Shown here: piece after piece, positions 31,321-39,379 of the stretch | Layout of the letters: the number at the start of each line of letters is the position of its first letter | How positions within the stretch are numbered: position 1 is the stretch's first letter | Assembly (NCBI GenBank): GCA_022772675.1 | Contig: JALEZW010000040.1 | Span: 1 to 39,379 of the forward strand | Direction of reading: 5' to 3' | Length of the DNA: 39,379 nt | From: Agathobacter sp. | GTDB taxonomy: Bacteria > Bacillota > Clostridia > Lachnospirales > Lachnospiraceae | The notes under the pieces: model-generated | Seen by the model: only the letters and a program-made list of their open reading frames with translations | The model's database searches: none | What the model was told of the DNA's origin: nothing | Translations under genes and position numbers: made by a program

Positions 31321-33198
31321 TTGAAAAAAATAGCATTGATTTCAGACGGATGGCGTCGCCTGATTACCTATGCCTGGGTAGATGGCATTATGCGGAGAAT
31401 CCGGGAGCTGGGAGAAGATATCACGCTGTACCAGTATAACTGTTATGGAAACTGGAGCAGAGACGCGTTAAACAATGCCGGTGAATATAACATCTACAAT
31501 CTGCCGGATCTTACTACGTTTGATGGCATTATTCTGGATGGAAGCAATATTGTAGACCAGAAGCAGAGAAGAAACGTCGTGAAACTCTTAAAGCAGAGTG
31601 GGGTGCCGGTGTTGTCCCTGGACTGGTATGTGGAGGGCTTCTACTATGTAGGTGCAGATAACCGAAAACCAATCCGGGAACTGATAGAGCATTTATATGA
31701 GGTTCATGGCTGCCGGAGTTTTGCTTTTGCCGGGGGACCGGAGGATGCATTTGGGAATCTGGAGCGGCTGGCCGCATATTGTGAGGCACTGGAGCAATAC
31801 GGACTTTCTATCGACGATAACCCGATTCTATGTGGAGATTATGATTATGAGACAGGAGTCCGGTACATGCAGGAGTACGGGAGAGAGAAAAAACAGCTTC
31901 CGGATGCCTTTGTGTGTGCCAATGATAATATTGCAGCAGGAATCTGCGCAGAGGCGGAGAACTGGGGTTATCGTGTGCCGGATGATTTTCTGGTGACAGG
32001 GTTTGATAACCTGGATAAAGCAGCTTATTTCCGGCCACAGATTACTACGGTGTGTCAGGACCGTGAGGATATTGGTGCCAGATGTGTGGACCTCCTGAGA
32101 GATTTATGGAATGGTGAGAAAATCGATACCTGGAACTATATCCAGGTAGAATGCATCTATGCAGAAAGCTGTGGCTGTCCGAACAACGGGCGGGTCGATT
32201 ACAGGGAGCATATACGGAATCAGATTATTTCGAGTGTTCAGAAAGACGAAGAGGATGCACTTCTTGTGGAACTGGAAGCGCAGATGGCACGTTGCAGTGA
32301 TTTCGACCATATTTTTGAATATATTATTGATTATTTTCAGAAGCTGAGCTGTGATGGAACTTACATAGTGGTGGACAGAAAACTTTTTATTGCTGACGAG
32401 GATACACAGTTTCCTGTTGTGGGATATGACAGACAGGATCTGGTTGTAGCGGATGGATTTGAGAATCACAAGAGAATGACCTTTGACAGTGTAAACGATC
32501 TGGACCGGCATTTGGAGGAGACTGCAGGCGGAAATGCATATCTGTTTACGCCAATCCATTTCAGAAATCAGGCGGTGGGTTATATTGTAATGAAAAATGG
32601 GCGTTTTCTCTATGATAATCCATACTATTACGATATCCACAGTACACTGGTCAAGGTATTAGAGACTCAGTTTAAGCAGAAACAGGTGGAGAACGTGGCA
32701 CATAAGCTGAAGCTTCTGTATAACAGAGATCCACTGACCGGAATCTGTAATCGTATTGCTTATTCTGACATGATCGGACCGGCATTCCAGCGTTATGTGC
32801 AGCAGAGGGTACGTTGTGCCCTGGTTTTTGTGGATGCGGATGATTTTAAATCCATTAACGATACCTACGGACATGAGTTTGGGGATCAGGTTTTAATTGG
32901 TATCGCACATGTACTGGAAGAGGAATGTCCGGATGATGGATATGTCTGCCGTTATGGCGGCGATGAATTTCTTGCCTTTTTTCCATATGCCACAGAGGCA
33001 AATACAGATGCCTATGTAAAGCGGGTTCAGGAGCGTCTGGAAAAGGAAAATATTCAGATCAGTATGGGTGTCAAACTGACGGATTTGGATCAGGAGGGCA
33101 CACTGGACAGCTATCTGTCTCTTGCAGATCAGAATATGTATGAGAATAAGCAGCACCGGAAAGAAGAGAAACGAAATGCTATTGACAAAATTAAATGA
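31321..33198 (+). CDS. Diguanylate cyclase with N-terminal LacI-type sensor domain
   Basis: The 625-residue protein joins a LacI/periplasmic-binding-protein-like sensor (about 1-285: KKIALISDGWRRLITYAWVD, FAFAGGPEDAFGN, CANDNIAAGICAE, DDFLVTGFDNLDKA) to a middle region (about 310-460) and a C-terminal GGDEF domain (RDPLTGICNR; GGDEF at 546-550). No DNA-binding domain, signal peptide or membrane helix is present, so it should sense a cytoplasmic ligand and make cyclic di-GMP. No RxxD inhibition site is seen. The TTG at 31321 is chosen because relatives start at KKIALISDG; an in-frame TTG at 31281 would add 14 residues. The ribosome site GGGGGAAAG is moderate. Confidence 0.85.
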   Translation: MKKIALISDGWRRLITYAWVDGIMRRIRELGEDITLYQYNCYGNWSRDALNNAGEYNIYNLPDLTTFDGIILDGSNIVDQKQRRNVVKLLKQSGVPVLSLDWYVEGFYYVGADNRKPIRELIEHLYEVHGCRSFAFAGGPEDAFGNLERLAAYCEALEQYGLSIDDNPILCGDYDYETGVRYMQEYGREKKQLPDAFVCANDNIAAGICAEAENWGYRVPDDFLVTGFDNLDKAAYFRPQITTVCQDREDIGARCVDLLRDLWNGEKIDTWNYIQVECIYAESCGCPNNGRVDYREHIRNQIISSVQKDEEDALLVELEAQMARCSDFDHIFEYIIDYFQKLSCDGTYIVVDRKLFIADEDTQFPVVGYDRQDLVVADGFENHKRMTFDSVNDLDRHLEETAGGNAYLFTPIHFRNQAVGYIVMKNGRFLYDNPYYYDIHSTLVKVLETQFKQKQVENVAHKLKLLYNRDPLTGICNRIAYSDMIGPAFQRYVQQRVRCALVFVDADDFKSINDTYGHEFGDQVLIGIAHVLEEECPDDGYVCRYGGDEFLAFFPYATEANTDAYVKRVQERLEKENIQISMGVKLTDLDQEGTLDSYLSLADQNMYENKQHRKEEKRNAIDKIK

Positions 33199-33210
33199 TG
33201 AATATATAGT
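33182..33210 (+). promoter_or_regulatory. Promoter of the iscR-iscS-iscU-mnmA operon
   Basis: TTGACA (33182-33187) and TATAGT (33205-33210) have a 17-bp spacer. The -35 lies inside the last codons of the GGDEF gene. The AT-rich stretch downstream (TAGTAGGAATAATAATATT) is a plausible place for an Rrf2-type operator. Confidence 0.65.
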
Positions 33211-33272
33211 CTTTTAGTAGGAATAATAATATTTTAGAATATTGTACAGACTGTGAAAGAAAAGGGGGCATC

Positions 33273-33710
33273 ATGAAAATTTCAACAAAAGGCAGATATG
33301 CCCTCAGGCTGATGCTGGATTTGGCAATGAACAGTGCAGGACAGCCTGTGAGTCTTAAGGATGTTGCAAAACGACAGGAAATTTCCGATAAATACCTGGA
33401 GCAGATTATTTCAGTATTAAACCGCGCCGGTTATGTGCGGAGTGTGCGTGGGGCGCAGGGAGGATATTTACTGCGCAAAGCTCCGGAGGAGTATACGGTG
33501 GGAATGATTTTAAGACTTACAGAGGGATCTCTGGCACCGGTTCCGTGCATCGAGGAGGACAATGAGGTGGAATGTGACAAACGGGAAGAGTGTGTCACTG
33601 TTATATTATGGAAAAAAATAAACGATGCGGTCAATTCTGTTGTAGATCATACCACTTTGCAGGATCTGGTGGACTGGCAGCGCGAGAAAAATGGTGATTA
33701 TATCATTTAA
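33273..33710 (+). CDS. Rrf2-family regulator, IscR-like
   Basis: The 145-residue protein has an Rrf2 winged helix: MKISTKGRYALRLMLDLA, SLKDVAKRQEISDKYLEQI and GAQGGYLLRKAPEEYT. Three cysteines at 92, 101 and 107 have the spacing pattern of an IscR iron-sulfur cluster site. It is the first gene of an operon with a cysteine desulfurase, scaffold and thiolase, so it most likely senses Fe-S demand and represses its own operon. CymR-type regulators lack this cysteine trio, so IscR is preferred. AAAGGGGG precedes the ATG. Confidence 0.88.
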   Translation: MKISTKGRYALRLMLDLAMNSAGQPVSLKDVAKRQEISDKYLEQIISVLNRAGYVRSVRGAQGGYLLRKAPEEYTVGMILRLTEGSLAPVPCIEEDNEVECDKREECVTVILWKKINDAVNSVVDHTTLQDLVDWQREKNGDYII

Positions 33711-33734
33711 AATAATTAAGAAAGCAGGAGAATT

Positions 33735-34922
33735 ATGAGCAAATTAATATATCTGGATAATGCGGCAACCACGCAGGTTTATCCGGAGGTACTGGATGAA
33801 ATGCTTCCGTATTTTACGGAGCACTATGGAAACCCGGCGGCAATCTACAGCTTTGCAGGAGAGTCTGAGCAGGCAGTAGCGAAAGCAAGAAAGCAGGTGG
33901 CAGACGTTATCGGTGCGAAAACAGACGAAATCTATTTTACCGGTGGCGGCAGCGAGTCTGATAACTGGGCACTTAAGGCTACTGCAGAGGCCTATGCACC
34001 AAAGGGGAAACACATTATCACTACAGCCATTGAACACCATGCAATACTGCATACCGCCCAGTGGCTGGAACAGCATGGATACGAAATTACCTATGTAGGA
34101 GTGGATGAAAACGGAACTGTGAAACTGGACGAGCTGGAGGCAGCCATCCGCCCGGATACAATCCTGATTTCCGTTATGGCTGCAAATAATGAAATTGGAA
34201 CCATCCAGCCCCTTAAGGAGATCGGTGCGATTGCCAGAAAGCATGACGTATTGTTCCATACGGATGCGGTTCAGGCCTTTGCCCATGTACCGATTAATGT
34301 GGATGAAATGAATATTGATATGCTCAGTGCCAGCGGCCATAAGATTAACGGACCCAAGGGAATTGGTGTGATGTATATCCGAAAGGGCGTGAAGATCCGT
34401 TCCTTTATCCACGGTGGCGCACAGGAAAGGCATCGCCGTGCCGGAACCCATAACGTGCCGGGAATCGTGGGCATCGGAAAGGCGGCAGAGATATCATCCG
34501 CCAATATGGCAAAAAATAATGAGTATGAGACGAAACTCAGAGACCATCTGATTGAGCGTGTGTTAAATGAAATTCCATATACGAGACTGAATGGACACAG
34601 AACCAACCGTCTGCCGAACAACGCAAATTTCTGTTTCCGTTTTATTGAGGGAGAATCCATGCTGATTCTCTTAGATCAGGCGGGAATCTGCGGCAGCAGC
34701 GGAAGTGCCTGCACATCCGGCTCATTAGATCCGTCCCATGTGCTTCTGGCAATTGGACTGCCCCATGAAATCGCCCATGGCAGCCTCAGGCTGACCCTGT
34801 CAGAAAAAACAACATTGGAAGATATTGATTATACAGTAGACACTTTAAAGGCAATTATAGAGCGTCTGCGCAGTATGTCTCCTCTTTACGAGGATTTTGT
34901 GCGCAAGAATAAGGAGGAGTAA
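33735..34922 (+). CDS. iscS: Cysteine desulfurase
   Basis: This NifS/IscS-type PLP enzyme takes sulfur from cysteine and passes it to the scaffold and to MnmA. The 395-residue protein has YLDNAATT at the start, GGGSESDN, the PLP lysine in SASGHKING (Lys203) and the persulfide cysteine in GSSGSACTSGSLDPSHV (Cys326), on the flexible loop of class I enzymes. AAGCAGGAG precedes the ATG. The gene lies 24 bp after the regulator and 6 bp before iscU. Confidence 0.93.
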   Translation: MSKLIYLDNAATTQVYPEVLDEMLPYFTEHYGNPAAIYSFAGESEQAVAKARKQVADVIGAKTDEIYFTGGGSESDNWALKATAEAYAPKGKHIITTAIEHHAILHTAQWLEQHGYEITYVGVDENGTVKLDELEAAIRPDTILISVMAANNEIGTIQPLKEIGAIARKHDVLFHTDAVQAFAHVPINVDEMNIDMLSASGHKINGPKGIGVMYIRKGVKIRSFIHGGAQERHRRAGTHNVPGIVGIGKAAEISSANMAKNNEYETKLRDHLIERVLNEIPYTRLNGHRTNRLPNNANFCFRFIEGESMLILLDQAGICGSSGSACTSGSLDPSHVLLAIGLPHEIAHGSLRLTLSEKTTLEDIDYTVDTLKAIIERLRSMSPLYEDFVRKNKEE

Positions 34923-34928
34923 ACTTAT

Positions 34929-35372
34929 ATGTACAGCGAAAAAGTAATGGATCATTTTAATAATCCGCGGAATGTAGGAGAGATTGAGAACGCAAGCGGT
35001 GTTGGAACCGTTGGAAATGCCAAGTGCGGCGACATCATGCGGATGTATCTGGATATTGATGAAAATGGAATTATCCAGGAGGCAAAGTTTAAGACTTTTG
35101 GCTGCGGTGCAGCAGTTGCCACCAGCAGTATGGCCACCGAGCTGGTGAAAGGAAAGACCATTCAGCAGGCACTGGAGGTAACCAATAAAGCAGTTATGGA
35201 AGCACTGGACGGACTTCCGCCGGTGAAAGTACACTGCTCCCTGCTGGCGGAGGAGGCAATACACGCAGCTCTCTGGGATTATGCAGAGAAAAACAATATC
35301 AAGATCGAAGGACTGGAGCGTCCGGTCAATGATATCAGCGAGAAAGAGGAAGCTCCGGAAGAAGAATATTAA
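34929..35372 (+). CDS. iscU: Iron-sulfur cluster scaffold, IscU/NifU N-terminal type
   Basis: The 147-residue protein starts MYSEKVMDHFNNPRNVGEIE, the scaffold-family signature. It has the three ligand cysteines: Cys33 in AKCGD (with Asp35), Cys59 in FGCGAA and Cys103 in HCSLLAEEAI. Residues 125-147 form an acidic tail not needed for the fold. AAGGAGGAGT upstream lies inside the end of iscS. Its TAA overlaps the mnmA ATG (TAATG). Confidence 0.93.
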   Translation: MYSEKVMDHFNNPRNVGEIENASGVGTVGNAKCGDIMRMYLDIDENGIIQEAKFKTFGCGAAVATSSMATELVKGKTIQQALEVTNKAVMEALDGLPPVKVHCSLLAEEAIHAALWDYAEKNNIKIEGLERPVNDISEKEEAPEEEY

Positions 35373-36448
35373 TGAAGAAAAAAGTAGTTGTCGGCATGTC
35401 CGGAGGAGTGGATTCCTCCGTGGCAGCCTATCTTTTAAAAGAACAGGGATATGAAGTAATCGGTGTCACCATGCAGATCTGGCAGGATGAAGACGTATTT
35501 GTGCAGGCCCAGGAGGGCGGCTGCTGTGGGCTTTCCGCAGTAGAGGACGCGCGACGCGTGGCAGAGCGTCTGGAAATTCCTTATTATGTAATGAATTTTA
35601 AGTCAGATTTCAAAAAGTATGTCATCGATTATTTTATATCCGAATATGAAAAGGCGCGTACCCCAAATCCCTGTATCGCCTGCAACCGTTATGTTAAGTG
35701 GGAATCCTTGCTGCACCGGGCACTGGAAATCGGGGCAGATTACATTGCAACCGGACATTATGCCAGAATTACCCGGTTATCCAATGGACGGTATACGATT
35801 CAGAATTCTGTTACCGCAGCGAAGGACCAGACCTATGCTCTTTACAATCTCACCCAGGAGCAGCTTGCCCGCACTCTGATGCCGGTGGGGGATTATGATA
35901 AACCGCATATCCGCCGTATTGCAGAGGAAATCGGGCTGCCGGTTGCGGCAAAACGGGACAGTCAGGATATCTGCTTTGTGCCGGACCACGATTATGCCGC
36001 ATTTATTGCGGAAGAAACCGGAAAAGAGAGCTGGCCGGGCAATTTTGTGGATGAAGAGGGAAATATTTTAGGACAGCATAAAGGTTTAATCCACTATACA
36101 ATCGGTCAGAGGAAAGGACTTGGTATTTCAGCGGAAACTCCGATTTTTGTAAAAGAACTGCGGCCGGAGACCAATGAAGTGGTGTTATGTAAGTCGGAAA
36201 GTCTGTTTTCACGTACCTGCCATGTGGCAAACGTAAATTATATGGCAGAGCCCAATCTGACAGAGCCGGTTCCTGCCATCGGAAAGATCCGCTATTCCCA
36301 CGCCGGAGCGCCCTGCATGCTGTACCCGCAGCCGGATGGAACCATTACAGCGGAGTTTGACGAACCCCAGCGTGCCATGACACCGGGACAGGCGGCAGTA
36401 TTTTACCGGGATGACTATGTACTGTGTGGGGGAACGATAGAAAAATAG
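35372..36448 (+). CDS. mnmA: tRNA 2-thiouridylase
   Basis: MnmA puts sulfur on the wobble uridine of Lys, Glu and Gln tRNAs. The 358-residue protein has the PP-loop ATP site GMSGGVDSS (8-16), the catalytic pair Cys101 (NPCIACN) and Cys201 (DICFVPD), and the downstream segments TGHYARI and YTIGQRKGLGI. It starts in the iscU stop codon, so it is translationally coupled. Sulfur supply from the adjacent desulfurase is a reasonable inference. A terminator follows. Confidence 0.95.
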   Translation: MKKKVVVGMSGGVDSSVAAYLLKEQGYEVIGVTMQIWQDEDVFVQAQEGGCCGLSAVEDARRVAERLEIPYYVMNFKSDFKKYVIDYFISEYEKARTPNPCIACNRYVKWESLLHRALEIGADYIATGHYARITRLSNGRYTIQNSVTAAKDQTYALYNLTQEQLARTLMPVGDYDKPHIRRIAEEIGLPVAAKRDSQDICFVPDHDYAAFIAEETGKESWPGNFVDEEGNILGQHKGLIHYTIGQRKGLGISAETPIFVKELRPETNEVVLCKSESLFSRTCHVANVNYMAEPNLTEPVPAIGKIRYSHAGAPCMLYPQPDGTITAEFDEPQRAMTPGQAAVFYRDDYVLCGGTIEK

Positions 36449-36467
36449 GAAATCAGCCGGATACAGG

Positions 36468-36498
36468 GAGACATACATAGAAGTATGTCTCTTTTTTT
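36468..36498 (+). terminator. Rho-independent terminator after mnmA
   Basis: GAGACATAC pairs perfectly with GTATGTCTC around ATAGAA, followed by seven Ts. It separates the isc-like operon from the suf operon. Confidence 0.85.
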
Positions 36499-36524
36499 GC
36501 GATAATTTCTCCAACATTTCCCTA

Positions 36525-36553
36525 TTTACATACTAGGCGAATAGGAGTATAAT
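36525..36553 (+). promoter_or_regulatory. Promoter of the rrf2-sufC-sufB operon with an internal dyad
   Basis: TTTACA (36525-36530) and TATAAT (36548-36553) are exactly 17 bp apart. The spacer begins inside a dyad, ATACT...AGTAT (36530-36550), that overlaps the -35 end and the -10 start. This is a plausible autoregulatory operator for the Rrf2 protein encoded next. Confidence 0.65.
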
Positions 36554-36586
36554 GGCGCTTACAGTGGTTTAAAGGTGGTGAAGCAT

Positions 36587-37015
36587 ATGATGATATCCGC
36601 AAAAAGCAGGTATGCCCTGCGGGTTATGGTAGATCTGGCACAGCATAATTCAGAGGAGTTCATACCTGTCAAGGAAATTGCGGCAAGACAGGGCATTTCC
36701 CTCAAATATCTGGAAAGCATTATGACGGTGCTGACCAAGGGAAGGATGTTAGAGAGTGCCAGTGGAAAAGGCGGCGGTTACCGTCTTATCAGGCAGCCGG
36801 CGGAATACCGGGTGATTGATATTCTCCGGCTGATCGAGGGAAATCTGGCACCGGTCGCCTGTCTTTGTGAGGGAATGAAAAAATGTGACAGCTCAGCAGA
36901 GTGCAATACCCTTCCCTTCTGGAAAGGGCTGGAGGATGCGATCAACAGCTATTTAGAGCAGCATACGCTGGCGGATCTGGCCGGGGTAGGCAAGAACTGC
37001 AGCTGTCAGGGATGA
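36587..37015 (+). CDS. Second Rrf2-family regulator, cysteine-rich
   Basis: The 142-residue protein has the Rrf2 winged helix (MMISAKSRYALRVMVDLA, VKEIAARQGISLKYLESI, GKGGGYRLIRQPAEY). Cysteines lie at 92, 94, 100 and 106, with two more at 138 and 140 (CSC near the C-terminus). This is richer than the three of the IscR-like protein upstream. It heads the sufC-sufB operon and probably senses Fe-S status for it. The ATG at 36587 is used because AAAGGTGG lies 8 bases before; an upstream GTG would overlap that site. Confidence 0.88.
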   Translation: MMISAKSRYALRVMVDLAQHNSEEFIPVKEIAARQGISLKYLESIMTVLTKGRMLESASGKGGGYRLIRQPAEYRVIDILRLIEGNLAPVACLCEGMKKCDSSAECNTLPFWKGLEDAINSYLEQHTLADLAGVGKNCSCQG

Positions 37016-37042
37016 TAAATAATTAATTCGGAGGAAGAAAGA

Positions 37043-37804
37043 ATGTCAGAAAACAACTTACTGGAAATCAAAGACCTGCATGTAAATGTGGAAGATAAAG
37101 AAATTCTGCATGGAGTGAATTTGTCCGTGGGGACAGACGAGGTACATGTGCTGATGGGACCTAATGGAACGGGAAAATCCACCCTGGGTTATGCCATTAC
37201 CGGGCATCCCCGCTATACCGTCACATCCGGACAGATTCTGTTTGACGGGGAGGATATTACAGAGCTTCCTGTTAATGAACGGGCAAAAAAAGGAATTTTC
37301 CTTTCCTTTCAGAATCCGCTGGAGGTGCCGGGAGTGACCTTAAGTGCCTTTATCCGGAATGCATTAGAGCAGAAGACCGGAAAGCGGGTCCGCCTGTGGG
37401 ATTTTAAGAAGAAATTAAGTGAGACCATGCAGCTGCTTTCCATGGATGAGTCCTATGCAGAGCGTGATTTAAACGTGGGATTTTCCGGAGGCGAGAAGAA
37501 AAAGGCGGAAATTCTGCAGATGCTTATGTTAGAACCTAAGCTTGCCATTCTGGATGAGACAGATTCCGGGCTGGATGTGGATGCCGTCCGCACCGTTTCT
37601 AAGGGAATTCAGATTTACAAGGAGAAATGCCACGGAAGTCTTCTCATCATTACCCACAGCACCCGGATTCTCGAATCCCTGCAGGTGGACATTACCCATG
37701 TAATGGATGAGGGAAAAATTGTGAAAAACGGGGATGCCTCTCTGGTAGACGAGATTAATGAGAATGGCTTTGAGGAATTTGAAGAATCCGGGCAGAATGC
37801 CTGA
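37043..37804 (+). CDS. sufC: Fe-S assembly ATPase SufC
   Basis: SufC is the ABC-type ATPase of the SufBCD scaffold. The 253-residue protein has Walker A GPNGTGKST (39-47), signature FSGGEKKK (147-154) and Walker B AILDETDSGLD (to 178). The DETDSGLD form is diagnostic for SufC. CGGAGGAAG precedes the ATG. It follows the Rrf2 gene by 27 bp and precedes sufB by 26 bp. Confidence 0.96.
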   Translation: MSENNLLEIKDLHVNVEDKEILHGVNLSVGTDEVHVLMGPNGTGKSTLGYAITGHPRYTVTSGQILFDGEDITELPVNERAKKGIFLSFQNPLEVPGVTLSAFIRNALEQKTGKRVRLWDFKKKLSETMQLLSMDESYAERDLNVGFSGGEKKKAEILQMLMLEPKLAILDETDSGLDVDAVRTVSKGIQIYKEKCHGSLLIITHSTRILESLQVDITHVMDEGKIVKNGDASLVDEINENGFEEFEESGQNA

Positions 37805-37830
37805 ATCCGGACAGAAAGGCGCGAATTGCA

Positions 37831-39237
37831 ATGAATGAGAAAAGTCAAGTAGAAGATATCGACCGCAGCATCTATGACATCCGGGATGAGGAAAAAGATG
37901 CATACAGAATGGAAGAGGGACTGACACCGGAAATCGTGGAGAAGCTTTCCGAGGAAAAGGGAGATCCGGAATGGATGCGACAGTTCCGTCTGAAATCTCT
38001 GGAAATATATAATAAAATGCCAATTCCGGATTGGGGACCCTCCATCGAGGGTCTGGATATGGACCATATTGCTACCTATGTGCGGCCACACTCCAAAATG
38101 CAGGCATCCTGGAAAGATGTGCCGGAGGACATCAAGGATACCTTCGAGCGTCTTGGAATACCCCAGGCAGAACGGGAATCCCTGGCGGGAGTCGGTGCAC
38201 AGTACGATTCCGAGCTGGTCTACCACAATGTGAAGGATGAGGTGGCAGCCCAGGGTGTCGTTTATACAGATATGGAGAGTGCCCTAAAGGGCGAATATGC
38301 TGACATGGTACAGGAGTATTTCATGAAGCTTGTGACTCCCCACGACCACAAATTTGCCGCCTTACACGGAGCTGTGTGGTCCGGTGGTTCTTTTGTCTAT
38401 GTACCGAAAAACGTAGAGGTATCCATTCCCTTGCAGTCCTATTTCCGGCTGAACGCAAAAGGTGCCGGTCAGTTTGAACATACGCTCATCATCGTAGATG
38501 AGGGAGCCAGCCTTCACTTTATCGAGGGCTGTTCCGCACCGAAGTATAACGTGGCAAACCTCCACGCAGGCTGTGTGGAGCTGTTTGTGAAGAAGAATGC
38601 AAAGCTTCGCTATTCTACCATCGAAAACTGGTCCAAAAACATGTATAACTTAAACACGAAACGTGCCATCGTGGATGAGGGCGGCACCATTGAGTGGGTT
38701 TCCGGCTCTTTCGGTTCCCATGTGGGTTGTCTGTACCCCATGAGTATTTTAAAGGGAAAAGGCGCACGCATGGAATTTACCGGTGTCACCTTTGCGGGAA
38801 AAGGGCAGAATCTGGATACCGGAGCCAAAGTTGTACATGCGGCAGAAGACACCAGCTCCTATATGAATACCCGCTCCATCAGCAAGGACGGCGGCATCAG
38901 CACCTTTAGAAGCAGTGTGGTGGTGCAGAAGGCGGCAAAAGGAAGCAAGTCGGCGGTCTCCTGCCAGTCCCTGATGCTGGATTCCCTGTCCCGTTCGGAT
39001 ACGATCCCTGCCATGGACATTCGTACCAGGGAGGCGGCAGTAGGGCATGAGGCAAAAATCGGCAGTATCAGTGATGATGCGGTATTTTACCTGATGTCAC
39101 GGGGCATGAGCGAAGAGGATGCCAGAGCACTGTTAGTCAGCGGCTTTGCCGATAACGTATCCAAGGAGCTTCCGGTGGAGTACGCCGTGGAGATGAACAA
39201 TCTGATCCGTCTGGAAATGAAGGGCAGTATCGGATAA
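37831..39237 (+). CDS. sufB: Fe-S scaffold protein SufB
   Basis: SufB is the core scaffold of the SUF system, working with SufC and SufD. The 468-residue protein has the family segments YDIRDEEKDAYRMEEGLTPE, WSGGSFVYVPKNVEV, LHFIEGCSAP, STIENWSKN and late RTREAAVGHEAKIGSIS. The stop lies three bases before a family A element. sufD, sufS and sufU, normally next, are not in the window. The ribosome site is weak (AGAAAGGCG); translation may be helped by coupling to sufC. Confidence 0.96.
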   Translation: MNEKSQVEDIDRSIYDIRDEEKDAYRMEEGLTPEIVEKLSEEKGDPEWMRQFRLKSLEIYNKMPIPDWGPSIEGLDMDHIATYVRPHSKMQASWKDVPEDIKDTFERLGIPQAERESLAGVGAQYDSELVYHNVKDEVAAQGVVYTDMESALKGEYADMVQEYFMKLVTPHDHKFAALHGAVWSGGSFVYVPKNVEVSIPLQSYFRLNAKGAGQFEHTLIIVDEGASLHFIEGCSAPKYNVANLHAGCVELFVKKNAKLRYSTIENWSKNMYNLNTKRAIVDEGGTIEWVSGSFGSHVGCLYPMSILKGKGARMEFTGVTFAGKGQNLDTGAKVVHAAEDTSSYMNTRSISKDGGISTFRSSVVVQKAAKGSKSAVSCQSLMLDSLSRSDTIPAMDIRTREAAVGHEAKIGSISDDAVFYLMSRGMSEEDARALLVSGFADNVSKELPVEYAVEMNNLIRLEMKGSIG

Positions 39238-39240
39238 AAT

Positions 39241-39379
39241 GATACAAGGGTCAAAAGGTCAGAACTCGTTCCTGCTTGCAGGATAAGAGCTCTGACTTGT
39301 TGACCCGCTCACACATGAGGAAGTAGTGATTTTCCTTGGAAAATCAACGGATTCCGAATGTGTGTAGAATTGCGGGAGT
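39241..39379 (+). mobile_element. MITE-like element, family A, copy 4, cut by window edge
   Basis: The left end GATACAAGGGTCAAAAGGT is identical to copy 1, and the following hairpin (GTCAGAACTC / GAGCTCTGAC) matches it. From 39328 it switches to the interior of copy 2: palindrome GATTTTCC-TT-GGAAAATC and ATGTGTGTAGAATTGCGGG. It thus contains both interior modules, and may be closest to the full-length form. The right end and its target duplication lie outside the window. Confidence 0.7.

Overview
The window looks like a chromosomal segment of a gut Firmicute, most likely a Lachnospiraceae member. The grounds are the gene families (DUF3877, DUF3783, DUF4321, an AIM24 protein, an Rrf2-sufC-sufB operon, an anaerobic cbi pathway), strong AGGAGG-type ribosome binding sites, and repeated small mobile elements. 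This is inferred from family recognition only; no search was run.

Layout. Positions 1-137 are the 3' end of a group II intron (maturase C-terminus, domains V and VI). An AIM24-family gene follows on the minus strand (170-850). From 1045 to about 24695 lies a long plus-strand cobalamin cluster: cobQ, cobT, cobU, cobS, a second short cobU-like gene, cobC, cbiB, a radical SAM gene, a cyclase-fold gene, cobD, cbiC, cbiD, cbiF, cbiG, cbiH, a cbiJ-cbiE-cbiT fusion, cbiA, cbiL, a histidine phosphatase-DUF3877 fusion and a DUF3783 gene. An island at 6313-8969 splits it between cobC and cbiB. The island holds a long-hairpin element, a divergent pair (HTH protein and membrane-anchored Ser/Thr kinase), a 196-bp element with terminal inverted repeats, and a decayed AAA-ATPase gene.

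From 24837 to 25175 there is a compact unit with its own promoter, a 42-codon gene and two tandem terminators. Next come a sugar ABC transporter (binding lipoprotein and two permeases, no ATPase) with a LacI-family regulator (25294-29745), a patatin-like gene, a DUF4321 gene on the minus strand, and a diguanylate cyclase fused to a LacI-type sensor domain. The right end (33182-39237) carries two adjacent iron-sulfur assembly units: iscR-like, iscS, iscU, mnmA; then a second Rrf2 regulator, sufC and sufB.

How the genes work together. The cobalamin genes cover corrin ring methylation, contraction, amidation and nucleotide-loop assembly. No cobaltochelatase, corrinoid adenosyltransferase, cobalt importer or B12 riboswitch is visible here. 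The two Fe-S units and mnmA form a sulfur-mobilisation block in which both Rrf2 proteins carry clustered cysteines.

The most unusual content is the repeat landscape. Three families were read directly: A (TIR with GATACAAGGG ends, 7-8 bp AT-rich target duplications, four copies), B (a 27-nt TACACC...GGTGTA palindrome, two copies as arms of a 166-bp hairpin plus two solitary copies), and C (GTAACT...TTCAGAACCCCT ends, one intact copy and one relic with a conserved three-way-junction fold).
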